Shown here: positions 42,820-52,777 of the stretch, piece after piece
Layout of the letters: each line of letters begins with the position of its first letter
Position numbering within the stretch: position 1 is the stretch's first letter
Source of the DNA: Burkholderiales bacterium
GTDB lineage: Bacteria > Pseudomonadota > Gammaproteobacteria > Burkholderiales > Burkholderiaceae_C
Length of the DNA stretch: 64,000 nucleotides
Assembly (NCBI GenBank): GCA_021414305.1
Contig: JAIOOS010000017.1
Location: 248,001 to 312,000, forward strand
Reading direction: 5' to 3'
Position numbers and translations under genes: made by a program
The notes under the pieces: generated by a model
Database searches by the model: none
Told to the model about the DNA's origin: nothing
What the model saw: only the letters and a program-made list of their open reading frames with translations

Positions 42820-43284
42820 TCAGTAGAGGATGGGAAGCACGCCCCAGGGCAGCGAGACGCGCAGCATCTTGTAGAACACCGCGTGGATCACGAACGCGGT
42901 CACCACCGCCACCAGCACCGCCACCCACGGCCGCACGCGCAGCTTCAGGAACAGCGCCAGCAGGATGAGGATCGAGGTGACGATGAAGCCGAGCAGGTTG
43001 ACGGCAGCGATATAGAACGCCGGCGCCGCCAGCGCGAGCAGGAAGTTGCCCACATGGCGCGGCGAGCGCACCCAGTCGCCGAACTCGAACCGCGCCGCGC
43101 CGGCGCGAACGCCGCGCACGATCAGGAGCACGGCGCAGCCCGCGAGCAGCACCGCCAGCACCCCGGGAAACGCCGCCGGGCCGATGCTCTGGCCGGGAAT
43201 CTGCGGAAAGGTCCGGACGTTCCAGAGAATGGCGAGCGAGAGGGCGAGCAGCAGCCCGCCCCAGACGGTGTCGTTGAGCTTCAA
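42820..43284 (-). CDS. tctB: tripartite tricarboxylate transporter, small subunit TctB
   Basis: A 154-residue membrane protein with four predicted helices: the first is W-G-G-L-L-L-A-L-S-L-A-I-L-W-N-V and a G-P-A-A-F-P loop follows it, as is typical of TctB. Assists TctA. It lies between TctC (13 bp upstream) and TctA. Confidence 0.93.
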   Translation of the reverse strand: MKLNDTVWGGLLLALSLAILWNVRTFPQIPGQSIGPAAFPGVLAVLLAGCAVLLIVRGVRAGAARFEFGDWVRSPRHVGNFLLALAAPAFYIAAVNLLGFIVTSILILLALFLKLRVRPWVAVLVAVVTAFVIHAVFYKMLRVSLPWGVLPILY

Positions 43285-43297
43285 GGTGCGGCGAACG

Positions 43298-44260
43298 TCA
43301 CTTGACGATGCCCACCGCCTTCATCGTCGCGCCGAGGTCGTTGGTGCTCTTCTCCATGAACGTGGCAAATTCGGCCGGCGGCAGGTAGGTCACGCCGAAG
43401 CCACGGCTGGCCATGAAGTCGTGGTACTCCTTGCTGTCGTAGACCTTCTTGATCGCCGTCACGAGCGCGGTCTCGATGTCCTTGGGCAGGCCCTTGGGCG
43501 CGGCCATGCCGCGCCATGCGGCCATCTTCCAGTCGCTGCCGGTCTGCGCCTTGAGTGTCGGCAGGCTCGGGTAGAGGCCCGGCGCGGCTGCGTCCATGAT
43601 CGCCAGGCTCTTCACCTTGCCCGCGTCGATGAGCGAGCGCGCCTCGGGAATCGAGCAGGGCACGATGTCCACGCCGCCCGCCACCAGGTCCTGCAGGCCG
43701 GGCGCGGCGCCGTTCGAGGGCACCCACGGGGCAGCGGCGGGATCGACCTTCAGGTCTTTCAGCATGCCGGCCAGCGCGAGGTGCCAGATGCCGCCCTGGC
43801 CGGTGCCCGAAGCCTTGTGCTTGCCGGGCTCCGCCTTGATCGCGTCGACCAGGTCCTTCACGGTCTTGTAGGGCGCATCGGCGCGCACCTGCAGGCCGGC
43901 GGGGTCGGCGTTCACCAGGCCGAGCGGCGTGTACGAGGAACCCTTGAGGTCGGTGAGACCCTGCCAGTGCATCATGCCGATCTCCACCGTGATCAGGCCG
44001 ATGGTGTAGCCGTCGGGCGGCGACTGGGCGATGGCGCTGTGGCCGACCACGCCCGAGCCCCCGGTGCGGTTGACGACGTTGATCGGCTGCTTGAGCTCCT
44101 TCTCGAGCAGCGCGCCGATGATGCGCGCGGTGGCGTCGGTGCCGCCGCCCGCGCCCCAGGGCACGATGAGCGTGATCGGCCGCTCGGGATAGGCGGCGGC
44201 GGCGAAGGTCGAGACGGCGAGCGCGGCAAGCGCGGCGCAGGCGCGGGCAATAAAGGTCAT
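43298..44260 (-). CDS. tctC: tripartite tricarboxylate transporter receptor (Bug family, TctC)
   Basis: A 320-residue periplasmic receptor. The signal peptide (residues 1-23) ends A-A-A-Y, then the Bug signature Y-P-E-R-P-I-T-L-I-V-P-W-G-A-G-G-G-T-D. V-N-R-T-G-G-S-G-V-V-G and P-P-D-G-Y-T-I-G follow. Bug proteins bind carboxylates such as citrate, glutamate, protocatechuate or nicotinate; the ligand is unknown here. GGAGA precedes the ATG. Divergent from a lipoprotein gene across 231 bp in which I see no convincing promoter. Confidence 0.95.
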   Translation of the reverse strand: MTFIARACAALAALAVSTFAAAAYPERPITLIVPWGAGGGTDATARIIGALLEKELKQPINVVNRTGGSGVVGHSAIAQSPPDGYTIGLITVEIGMMHWQGLTDLKGSSYTPLGLVNADPAGLQVRADAPYKTVKDLVDAIKAEPGKHKASGTGQGGIWHLALAGMLKDLKVDPAAAPWVPSNGAAPGLQDLVAGGVDIVPCSIPEARSLIDAGKVKSLAIMDAAAPGLYPSLPTLKAQTGSDWKMAAWRGMAAPKGLPKDIETALVTAIKKVYDSKEYHDFMASRGFGVTYLPPAEFATFMEKSTNDLGATMKAVGIVK

Positions 44261-44491
44261 CGGGGAGTCTCCATCGAGCGCGGCGGCGGCGCGAAAGGCG
44301 CACCGACCACGCGGTTGCCGCCACTCGCATACGGTGGCGTCGGGTTCACGTTAACGGTGGGTCGGAGGTGGGTCAAGAGGGCGAGCCCGCTGGCCGCCAC
44401 GACGGGCAGGCATGCCGGTGGCGCAAACGGCACGTATCGTGCATCGTCGTCTTCCCCGCCCTAGCGGCGCGCCCAACCCAGGAGAAATGCC

Positions 44492-45370
44492 ATGCTCAGT
44501 TCGCTCGCCAAGACCTGCTCCTTCGCCGCCGCCGCCGCGCTGCTCGTCTCCTGCGCCGGCACCGGCGCGCCGGCCATCGACAACAGCGCGATCGGCCAGC
44601 CCGCCTTCCGCGAGCACAAGGCGACCTACGGCCTCGTCTACCGGCTGCCGAAGGACTCGACCGACGTCCTCGAGGCGCGCATCTACGGGCCGCTGAAGGA
44701 ACGGCTGCTCGCGCTCGGCCTGCGCGCCGAGACCCAGACCTTCAACCTGCCGCATGTCACCGTCGTGCATATCCACAGCGCCGACCCGACCACGCCGCAG
44801 AAGATGCTGAAGGCGCTGCCGAAGCTGCCCCCGGTGATCGCGTTCCAGTTCAAGGATTTCTACACGACCGAGGCCGCCAAGGACGCCGGCCGGCCGTGGT
44901 GGCTCGACCTCGGCATCGTCAAGTCGGGCGCGGGCTACGAGAGCCTGATGGCGTACAACACCGTCGCCACGGCGGCGCTGGCGCCGCTGCGCGACGGGCC
45001 GCTGCCGCGCGTGACCGGGCCGGTCTACGCGAAGATGAGCGATGCGGGGCGGGCGCTGGTGGCGAGCGTGGGCGTCAGCGGCGTCAACGTGGTGCGCGAC
45101 GGCAAGGAGCTGCGCGCCCACAACCCGCACAACACCCTGGTCTACAGCATGACGCCGTTCGACGCGCGCATCCAGGCCGGCATGAAGGACGTGGCCACCG
45201 ACTTCAACAAGGTGCTGCCGGAAGGCTTTCCCGCCACCTTCCGCGAGGTCTCGATCGTCGAGCTCGCCTTCTCTGGCAACGTGCTGCGCGAGTACTACAG
45301 CATCAACCTCGAGAACGGCAGCGCGGTCGACGTGGCGAGCGGCCAGCCGGTGAGCGGCGGCTGGCAGTGA
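44492..45370 (+). CDS. putative lipoprotein with an H-x-T motif
   Basis: A 292-residue protein with a lipobox (L-L-V-S-C, Cys near residue 21), so probably membrane-anchored facing the periplasm. The mature part has a strand with P-H-V-T-V-V-H-I after an R-L-x-A-L-G-L-R-A region. This resembles one half of the 2H phosphoesterase fold, but a second H-x-T/S is not obvious (R-E-V-S-I-V stands in its place), so catalysis is doubtful. AGGAGA lies 7 nt before the ATG. Monocistronic or with the following reductase gene after 55 bp. Function unknown. Confidence 0.65.
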   Translation: MLSSLAKTCSFAAAAALLVSCAGTGAPAIDNSAIGQPAFREHKATYGLVYRLPKDSTDVLEARIYGPLKERLLALGLRAETQTFNLPHVTVVHIHSADPTTPQKMLKALPKLPPVIAFQFKDFYTTEAAKDAGRPWWLDLGIVKSGAGYESLMAYNTVATAALAPLRDGPLPRVTGPVYAKMSDAGRALVASVGVSGVNVVRDGKELRAHNPHNTLVYSMTPFDARIQAGMKDVATDFNKVLPEGFPATFREVSIVELAFSGNVLREYYSINLENGSAVDVASGQPVSGGWQ

Positions 45371-45425
45371 GGAATCCCGACGCTGCCGCAGAATGGACCG
45401 GGCAGCGCATCAACCGGGACACTTC

Positions 45426-46406
45426 ATGAACACCACCCGCCTCGGCCGCACGGGCCTCGAGATCTCCCGCCTCTGCCTCGGCTGCATGAGCTTCGGCGAG
45501 CCCGACCGCGGCAACCACCCGTGGACGATGGGCGCAGCGGCGAGCCGGCCTTTCATCAGGAAGGCGCTCGACCTGGGCATCAACTTCTTCGATACCGCCA
45601 ACGTCTATTCCGACGGCACCAGCGAAGAGATCGTCGGCAAGGCGCTGCTCGACTACGCGCGCCGCGACGAGGTGGTCATCGCCACCAAGGTGCACGGCCG
45701 CATGCACCCGGGGCCGAACGGCGCCGGCCTGTCGAGGAAGGCGATCTTCGCCGAGATCGACGCCAGCCTGAAGCGGCTGGGTACCGACCATGTCGACCTG
45801 TACCAGACGCACCGCTGGGACTACGCGGTGCCGATCGAGGAGACGCTGGAGGCGCTGAACGACGTGGTGCGCGCCGGCAAGGCGCTGCACATCGGCGCCT
45901 CGTCGATGCATGCCTGGCAGTTCGCCAAGTCGCTGGCGATCTCGGAGAAGCACGGCTGGGCCCGCTTCCAGACGATGCAGAACTACGTCAACCTGCTCTA
46001 CCGCGAGGAAGAGCGCGAGATGCTGCCGCTCTGCAAGGCCGAGGGCATCGGCGTGATCCCGTGGAGCCCGCTGGCACGCGGGCGCCTCACACGCGACTGG
46101 GACACGACCACGGCCCGCACGGAGACCGACGGCTTCGGCAAGACGCTCTATGCGAAGACGGCCGATGCCGACCGCAAGGTGGTCGAGGCCGTCGCCATGG
46201 TCGCGCAGCGCCTTGGCCGGCCGCGCGCGCAGGTGGCGCTGGCGTGGGTGCTGGCCAAGAGCGAGGTCTCGGCGCCGATCGTCGGCGCCACCAAGCTCGA
46301 GCAGCTCGACGACGCCGTCGCGGCGCTCTCGCTGCAGCTCTCGCCGGCCGACATCGCCGAGCTCGAGGCGCCGTACCTGCCGCACGCGGTGGTCGGGCAC
46401 ACATAG
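45426..46406 (+). CDS. aldo/keto reductase
   Basis: A 326-residue (alpha/beta)8 NADPH-dependent oxidoreductase. Catalytic residues are visible: Asp in F-F-D-T-A-N-V-Y-S, Tyr in the same stretch, Lys in V-I-A-T-K-V, and His in Y-Q-T-H-R-W. A C-terminal cofactor site reads A-P-I-V-G-A-T-K-L-E-Q-L-D. Resembles YajO/YhdN-type reductases of aldehydes and ketones. The ATG at 45426 fits the family N-terminus M-N-T-T-R-L-G-R-T-G-L-E. Confidence 0.93.
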   Translation: MNTTRLGRTGLEISRLCLGCMSFGEPDRGNHPWTMGAAASRPFIRKALDLGINFFDTANVYSDGTSEEIVGKALLDYARRDEVVIATKVHGRMHPGPNGAGLSRKAIFAEIDASLKRLGTDHVDLYQTHRWDYAVPIEETLEALNDVVRAGKALHIGASSMHAWQFAKSLAISEKHGWARFQTMQNYVNLLYREEEREMLPLCKAEGIGVIPWSPLARGRLTRDWDTTTARTETDGFGKTLYAKTADADRKVVEAVAMVAQRLGRPRAQVALAWVLAKSEVSAPIVGATKLEQLDDAVAALSLQLSPADIAELEAPYLPHAVVGHT

Positions 46407-46611
46407 GGCGGCCGCGGCGGACGGACGCCGCGGCAGGATCGATCGCGGCGACCCCGTGGCGCAATTGACGCCCATGGGAATCGGAGCGTCCCCGCGTGTT
46501 GCGGATTTGTCATTCCCCTCCGATCCCTGCCCGTCGCGAGGTGCCTGCGTGTTAGCCTTTTCGGCGGTCCGAGGGGAGTCGGACACCATTCAATCGATGC
46601 GGGGGGAGTTC

Positions 46612-47004
46612 ATGCACGCACTGTCCAGGTTGGTTGCGGTGGCCGCTGCGGCCGCCCTCGTCGGCTGCCAGACGCTGGCGCCGATCCAGAATGTCCAGAA
46701 CGCGCCGGTCACGACTGTGGCCAACAAGCCGCTGACGGCAGAGCAGGTGCGCGGCGCCATCGTCCGCGCCGGGGCGGCGCTGGGCTGGATCATGAAGGAC
46801 GACGGGCCGGGCAAGCTCACCGGCACGCTGATGCTTCGCACCCACACGGCCGTGGTCGACATCCCCTACTCGACCAGCGCCTACAGCATCACCTACAAGT
46901 CGAGCGTGGACCTGAAGGAAGCGAACGGCAAGATCCACCAGAACTACAACGGCTGGATCACCAACCTCACCCGAGGCATCAACGCCCAGCTCGCCGCCAG
47001 CTGA
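46612..47004 (+). CDS. small lipoprotein (130 aa)
   Basis: A 130-residue protein with a lipobox (A-L-V-G-C, Cys about residue 19). The mature part has L-T-A-E-Q-V-R-G-A-I-V-R-A-G-A-A-L-G-W and repeated beta-hairpin sequence (A-V-V-D-I-P-Y-S-T-S-A-Y-S-I-T-Y-K-S-S), a pattern seen in many betaproteobacterial periplasmic lipoproteins of unknown role. A G-rich run ending GGAG lies just before ATG 46612; an ATG at 46597 is an alternative. It precedes the aryl-polyene-like cassette by about 60 bp and could share its transcript. Confidence 0.7.
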   Translation: MHALSRLVAVAAAAALVGCQTLAPIQNVQNAPVTTVANKPLTAEQVRGAIVRAGAALGWIMKDDGPGKLTGTLMLRTHTAVVDIPYSTSAYSITYKSSVDLKEANGKIHQNYNGWITNLTRGINAQLAAS

Positions 47005-47065
47005 TCCGGTGCCGATGCGGCCGGCACCGCGCCGGCCGCGCCGCAGGGTCGGCCGCGCCAACGCC

Positions 47066-47473
47066 ATGCTCGACGCCTTTGCCCCGCCCGCCGGAGCTGC
47101 ACTGCGGTTGCTGCCCAGCCTCGTCCTGCTGTGGCTCGCCTGGTTCTTCGGCCGCACCCTGCGCGCCGGGGAAATGCCGCTGATCGAGCGCGTCGCGCGG
47201 GTGGCCAAGCCCGACCTCTCGCCGCGCCTGGTGCGCTACACGCGCATCCTGACGACGCTGTGGTGCGCCTACTTCGTGCTCGCCGCGACGCTTGCGCTGG
47301 TCGCCCACCTCGGCTTCCTGCAGGCCAGCACCGGCGTGGCGACGCTCTCGGCGCTGCTCTTCGTCGGCGAGTACGGCCTGCGCCGCCTGTTCTTCCCGGG
47401 GGAGTACTTTCCGAACCTGATCGACCAGGTCCGCGACACGGTCAGCGTGTGGCGGCCACAACGCCATGATTGA
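47066..47473 (+). CDS. COG4648-like small membrane protein
   Basis: A 135-residue membrane protein with three to four helices (L-L-P-S-L-V-L-L-W-L-A-W-F-F-G-R-T-L, then W-C-A-Y-F-V-L-A-A-T-L-A-L-V, then L-L-F-V-G-E-Y-G-L-R-R-L-F-F-P). It ends Y-F-P-N-L-I-D-Q-V-R-D-T. It resembles the COG4648 proteins that accompany aryl-polyene/xanthomonadin-type clusters. ATG 47066 starts at the conserved part; a GTG at 47009 would add an Arg-rich leader. Its end overlaps the next gene by 8 bp. Confidence 0.7.
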   Translation: MLDAFAPPAGAALRLLPSLVLLWLAWFFGRTLRAGEMPLIERVARVAKPDLSPRLVRYTRILTTLWCAYFVLAATLALVAHLGFLQASTGVATLSALLFVGEYGLRRLFFPGEYFPNLIDQVRDTVSVWRPQRHD

Positions 47474-48914
47474 GGCGACAGCGCTCGTCGGCACGGCGCC
47501 GGCGACCGGCATGGCCCTCACCGCCGCGACAAACTGGCTCGACAGGCCGGCGATCGAGGGCGAGCGGCGAACCTGGACCTGGCGCGAGATCCACCTCGCG
47601 TCGCTCGCCCTGGCGGCGCGCCTGGGCGATGCCACGGCGGTGTGCAACCTGTGCGCCTCGCGGCTTGGTTTCCTGGTCACCGCGCTGGCGGCGCTGCGCC
47701 GCGGCGCGCTCCTGATCCTGCCGCCCTCCGGCGGCAATGCGGAGATGGGCGCCGTGATCGCCGGCGACCGCGGCACCTTCGTCGTTGGCGATCCGCAGGC
47801 ATGGCCCGAGCCCTGGTGCGGCGACCGCTACCTGCAATGCCTTCCCGACCTGGGCTGCAGCGCCGCCGACGACGCGCACCTCGCTTGGCAGCCGCGCTGG
47901 GACAAAGTCGCGGTCCGCCTGTACACCTCGGGCAGCACCGGCGTGCCGCAACCCCAGCCCAAGACGCTCGGGCAGCTGGTCGCCGGCGCGCGCGCTCTCT
48001 CCGCGCGCCTGGCGCGCGAGATCGCGGGCGGCGTCGCGGCACTCGAGCGCATCGTCTGCAGCGTGCCGCCGCAGCACATGTTCGGGCTCGAGTGCTCGGT
48101 GATGCTGTCACTCGTCGCCGGCACGCCGGTGCTCGATCGCCGACCGCTCCTGCCCGCCGACGTGCGCGCCGCATTCGACGACCGCCGGCCCGCCGCCTGG
48201 ATCGCCACGCCGATGCACTTGCGCAACCTCGCCCATGCGGACGGCGAGGCGGCGCCCGGCTGCCGAGTCACGATCGTCTCGACGATGCCCCTTTCGCCCG
48301 AGGTCGCTGTCTTGGCGGAGCGCCGCCTCGGCGCGCCGGTGCTCGAGATCTACGGCTCCACCGAGACCGGCGCACTGGCGATGCGGCGCACCGCCGCCGA
48401 GGCGGCGTGGCGGCCGCTTCCCGGCGTGCGCCTCGAGGCTGGCGCGGACGGAACGACCGCCTCGGGCGCCCACTTCGCCTCGCCGGTGGCGGTGCCAGAC
48501 AGGATCGCGCCGAGCCCAGACGGAACCTTCGCGCTTCTCGGCCGGCAGGCCGACCTGGTCAAGATCGCCGGCCGGCGCGCCTCGCTTGCCGGGCTCGACC
48601 GGCTGCTGCTCGATCTGCCCGGCCTCGAAGACGGCGCCTTCTTCCTGCCGCAGACGGGGCAGTTCACCGAGCGACTCTGCCTGATCTACGCCGGCCCGCC
48701 GCTCGACCCCGCCGCGACCTCGCGTTGGCTGCGCGAGCGGCTCGACCCGGTCTTCCTGCCGCGCACCTTCATCCGCGTCGAGCGCCTGCCGCGCACCGAG
48801 GGCGGGAAGCTGCGCCGCGCGGCCCTGGAGCGCCTGTACGACGAATGGCAGGGCGTCGATACGTCGCCGCAGCTGCTCATGGCAGCCGCGCCCGGCCGCC
48901 ACCTGCCGTCCTGA
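47466..48914 (+). CDS. acyl-adenylating enzyme (AMP-ligase family)
   Basis: A 482-residue ANL-superfamily enzyme that activates an acid as an acyl-AMP. The A3 loop is Y-T-S-G-S-T-G-V-P, A5 is Y-G-S-T-E-T-G, and the C-terminal A10-like lysine is in R-T-E-G-G-K-L-R. The catalytic domain is shorter than in fatty acyl-CoA synthetases. In aryl-polyene clusters a protein of this size loads the aromatic starter (such as 4-hydroxybenzoate) onto an acyl carrier protein. Overlaps the membrane-protein gene and is followed by the acyltransferase after 10 bp. Confidence 0.85.
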   Translation: MIEATALVGTAPATGMALTAATNWLDRPAIEGERRTWTWREIHLASLALAARLGDATAVCNLCASRLGFLVTALAALRRGALLILPPSGGNAEMGAVIAGDRGTFVVGDPQAWPEPWCGDRYLQCLPDLGCSAADDAHLAWQPRWDKVAVRLYTSGSTGVPQPQPKTLGQLVAGARALSARLAREIAGGVAALERIVCSVPPQHMFGLECSVMLSLVAGTPVLDRRPLLPADVRAAFDDRRPAAWIATPMHLRNLAHADGEAAPGCRVTIVSTMPLSPEVAVLAERRLGAPVLEIYGSTETGALAMRRTAAEAAWRPLPGVRLEAGADGTTASGAHFASPVAVPDRIAPSPDGTFALLGRQADLVKIAGRRASLAGLDRLLLDLPGLEDGAFFLPQTGQFTERLCLIYAGPPLDPAATSRWLRERLDPVFLPRTFIRVERLPRTEGGKLRRAALERLYDEWQGVDTSPQLLMAAAPGRHLPS

Positions 48915-48924
48915 GCCGTCGCCG

Positions 48925-49803
48925 ATGTTCTCGTGGAAGTCGAAGGCCGAGCGCGGCAGCACGTGGCTCATCCACCTGATCGCCTGGCTCGCGCGCGCAG
49001 CCGGGCGGCCGCTCTGCCGCGTGCTGCTCCATCCGATCTCGCTCTACTTCGTGCTCGCCGACCGGACGGCGCGCCGGGCCTCGCGCGAGTTCCTCGCCGC
49101 CGCGACGGGCCGGCCCGCAGGCTGGCGTGACGCCTGGAAGCATCTGTACGCATTCGCCGCGACCCTGCTCGACCGGGTCTACATGGCGGCCGGCGACTTC
49201 TCCCGCTTCAGCGTCGTGGTGGCGGGCGACGAGTTGGTGCGCGAGGCGCTCGATGCCGGCAGGGGCTGCGTGCTGCTCGGCTCGCACCTGGGCAGCTTCG
49301 ACCTGCTGATGCTGAAGAACCAGGTGCTGCACAACCGGCCGATCACGGTGCTGATGCGTCTCGACGATCGTTCGCGCGTCCGTCGCATCGCCGGCATCGA
49401 CGACGCGGAGCTGCCGATCATCCCGCTCGGCCGCTTCGACAGCTACCTGCGCGCCTACGACGTGCTGTCGAAGGGGGGCCTCGTCGTCGTGCTGGCCGAT
49501 CGCAGCGAAGGCGCCGCCGCGCTGCCGAGCGCCTTCCTCGGCCGGCCGGCGGACTTCCCGATCGGTCCACACGCCCTGGCGGCGCGAGCCGGTGCGAAGG
49601 TGCTCGTCGGGTTCGGGCTCTACGAGGGCGGCGCGCGCTACCGCATCGAGTTCCTCGACGGCGGCGACCCCGCACCCGCAGGCAGCCGGGGCGCAGCCCT
49701 GCAACCGGCGATCGACCGCTACGTGCAGGTCCTGGAGCGCTACGCTCGCCGATACCCGCTCAACTGGTTCAATTTCTACCCCTACTGGTCGCAGCAGCGC
49801 TAG
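48925..49803 (+). CDS. LpxL/HtrB-like acyltransferase
   Basis: A 292-residue acyltransferase of the lipid A biosynthesis (LPLAT) family. The catalytic H-x4-D motif is in G-S-H-L-G-S-F-D. An N-terminal hydrophobic segment (about 14-45) anchors it to the inner membrane. The C-terminus N-W-F-N-F-Y-P-Y-W is typical of the family. It would transfer an acyl chain to a lipid or sugar carrier. Lipid A genes are not nearby, so within this cassette it probably attaches the polyene-type acyl group to a membrane anchor. Confidence 0.87.
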   Translation: MFSWKSKAERGSTWLIHLIAWLARAAGRPLCRVLLHPISLYFVLADRTARRASREFLAAATGRPAGWRDAWKHLYAFAATLLDRVYMAAGDFSRFSVVVAGDELVREALDAGRGCVLLGSHLGSFDLLMLKNQVLHNRPITVLMRLDDRSRVRRIAGIDDAELPIIPLGRFDSYLRAYDVLSKGGLVVVLADRSEGAAALPSAFLGRPADFPIGPHALAARAGAKVLVGFGLYEGGARYRIEFLDGGDPAPAGSRGAALQPAIDRYVQVLERYARRYPLNWFNFYPYWSQQR

Positions 49804-49810
49804 GCCGCCG

Positions 49811-50872
49811 ATGTTCGAAGAAGACACCGTCAGCGCGATGGATGCCATCGCCGCCGCGCAGCGGCTCGCTTTCGCCCCGCTGGCGTTCCATGCCGCATCT
49901 GCGCTGCGCGACCGCGGCGTGCTGGCGGCCCTGAGCGAGGCCGGCCCGCGGGGCCTCGATCTCGACGAGATCGTCGCCTGCTGTTCGCTGTCGACCTATG
50001 CCGCGCGCGTGCTGGTCGAGGCCGCGCTGGGCATGGGCCTGGCGACCCGCCGCGAGGGCCGCTACCGGCTGGGCAAGGTGGGCCACTTCCTGCTCCACGA
50101 CGAGATGACGCGGGTGAACTTCGACTTCAGCCGCGACGTCTGCTACGGCGCCGCGGCGCACCTGGACCAGAGCCTGGCCGAGGGTCGGCCGGCCGGCCTC
50201 GGCACGCTCGGCCCGTGGGACACGCTCTACCAAGGCCTCTCGGTCCTGCCCGAGCCGGCGCGCCGCAGCTGGTTCGCCTTCGACCATTTCTATTCGGACC
50301 AGGCGTTCCCCGCCGCCTGCAAGCGTCTGGCCGCGGCACCGCCGGCGCGCCTGCTCGACGTCGGCTGCAACACCGGTCGCTTCTCCCGCCTCTGCCTCGA
50401 GACGATGCCGACGCTCCAGGTCGGCTTGGCCGACCTGCCGATCCAGCTCGACACGGCCCGCGCGAGCCTCGCCGGTTCGGGCCTGGAAGACCGCGCCCGC
50501 TTCCACCCGCTCGACCTGCTCGATCCGGCGACGCCGCTGCCGGCGGGTTACGACGTGATCTGGATGAGCCAGCTGCTCGACTGCTTCTCCGAGGCGCAGA
50601 TCGTCGCAATCCTGCGCAAGGTCCGCGCCGCGCTCGCACCGGGCGGGCGCCTCCTGGTGCTGGAGCTGTTCTGGGACCGGCAGCGGTTCGAATCCGCGGC
50701 CTTCAGCCTGCAGCAGACCTCGCTCTACTTCGCCTGCGTCGCCAACGGCAACAGCCAGATGTACGACTCGGCGGTTTTCCTCGCCCTGCTGCCCGAGGCG
50801 GGGCTGCGCGTCGACCACCTGAGCGACGGCGTCGGGCGCTTCCACACCCTTCTGGAATGCGTCGCGACCTGA
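49811..50872 (+). CDS. SAM-dependent O-methyltransferase
   Basis: A 353-residue methyltransferase. An N-terminal winged-helix dimerisation region (F-A-P-L-A-F-H-A-A-S-A-L-R-D...L-S-T-Y-A-A-R-V-L-V-E-A-A-L) is followed by the Rossmann domain with L-L-D-V-G-C-N-T-G (motif I) and L-A-P-G-G-R-L-L-V. Resembles small-molecule or polyketide O-methyltransferases. Methylation of the aryl head group is a known tailoring step in aryl polyenes. 8 bp after the acyltransferase and overlapping the glycosyltransferase by 16 bp. Confidence 0.87.
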   Translation: MFEEDTVSAMDAIAAAQRLAFAPLAFHAASALRDRGVLAALSEAGPRGLDLDEIVACCSLSTYAARVLVEAALGMGLATRREGRYRLGKVGHFLLHDEMTRVNFDFSRDVCYGAAAHLDQSLAEGRPAGLGTLGPWDTLYQGLSVLPEPARRSWFAFDHFYSDQAFPAACKRLAAAPPARLLDVGCNTGRFSRLCLETMPTLQVGLADLPIQLDTARASLAGSGLEDRARFHPLDLLDPATPLPAGYDVIWMSQLLDCFSEAQIVAILRKVRAALAPGGRLLVLELFWDRQRFESAAFSLQQTSLYFACVANGNSQMYDSAVFLALLPEAGLRVDHLSDGVGRFHTLLECVAT

Positions 50873-51654
50873 CGGATCACGCCGCCGAGTCGGCGCTCGA
50901 CTGGCAGGGGGCATGGATCGTGATCCCGGCCTTCGGGGAGGCGGCGACGATCCGCGCTGTCGCCGAGGCGTCGCTGGCGCGCTGCCCGAACGTCGTCGTG
51001 GTGGACGACGGCTCGCGCGATGGCACCCGCGACCGGCTGGAGGGGCTGCCCCTCGTGCTGCTGGCCCACGACGCCAACCGCGGCAAGGCGGCCAGCCTGC
51101 GCACCGCCTTCGCCTACGTCCTCGCGCGCGGCGGCGAGTGCGCAATCACGCTCGACGGCGACGGCCAGCACGATCCGGCCGACCTGCCGCGCCTCCTCGC
51201 CGCATTTCGCCGCCACCCCGGACGGGTCGTGATCGGCGCGCGCCTGCACGACCGGGCGGCGTTCCCGCCGAGCCGCTGGATCGGCAACCGCATCGCCTGC
51301 TTCTGGATCTCGTGGGCGGCTGGGCATGCCATCGCCGATTCGCAGACCGGCCTTCGCGTCTACCCGGAGGCGGTAATGACGATGGCCACGGACGGCAGCG
51401 TCCGCAGCAGCCGCTTCACCTTCGAGAGCGAGATCCTGATCGAGGCCGCGGCGCACGCCTATCCCACGATCGCCGTGCCGGTGAGGGGCCTGTACCCGAA
51501 GGGCAACCGGCCCAGCCACTACCGCGGCGTGGTCGACACCGCCCGGATCGTCGCCATGGTGGCCGCTCGCCTGCTGCGTCGCGCCCTGTACCTGCCCGGC
51601 CTCTGGCGCAGCCTGCGCGCGCCTCCCGAACAGGCGGGCGAGCAGCGCCGCTGA
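50857..51654 (+). CDS. family 2 glycosyltransferase
   Basis: A 265-residue GT-A glycosyltransferase. V-I-P-A-F-G-E-A-A-T-I begins the fold, D-D-G-S-R-D-G-T and the metal-binding D-G-D-G-Q-H-D-P follow, and a short hydrophobic region occurs near A-C-F-W-I-S-W-A-A-G. The dolichol-phosphate mannosyltransferase-like type uses a nucleotide sugar to modify a lipid carrier. It is the last gene of the cassette; its ATG lies 16 bp inside the methyltransferase gene. Confidence 0.9.
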   Translation: MRRDLTDHAAESALDWQGAWIVIPAFGEAATIRAVAEASLARCPNVVVVDDGSRDGTRDRLEGLPLVLLAHDANRGKAASLRTAFAYVLARGGECAITLDGDGQHDPADLPRLLAAFRRHPGRVVIGARLHDRAAFPPSRWIGNRIACFWISWAAGHAIADSQTGLRVYPEAVMTMATDGSVRSSRFTFESEILIEAAAHAYPTIAVPVRGLYPKGNRPSHYRGVVDTARIVAMVAARLLRRALYLPGLWRSLRAPPEQAGEQRR

Positions 51655-52749
<1,095 letters not shown>

Positions 52750-52777
52750 GCGCCGGGCCGAGCGCGGTGATCGCCTC

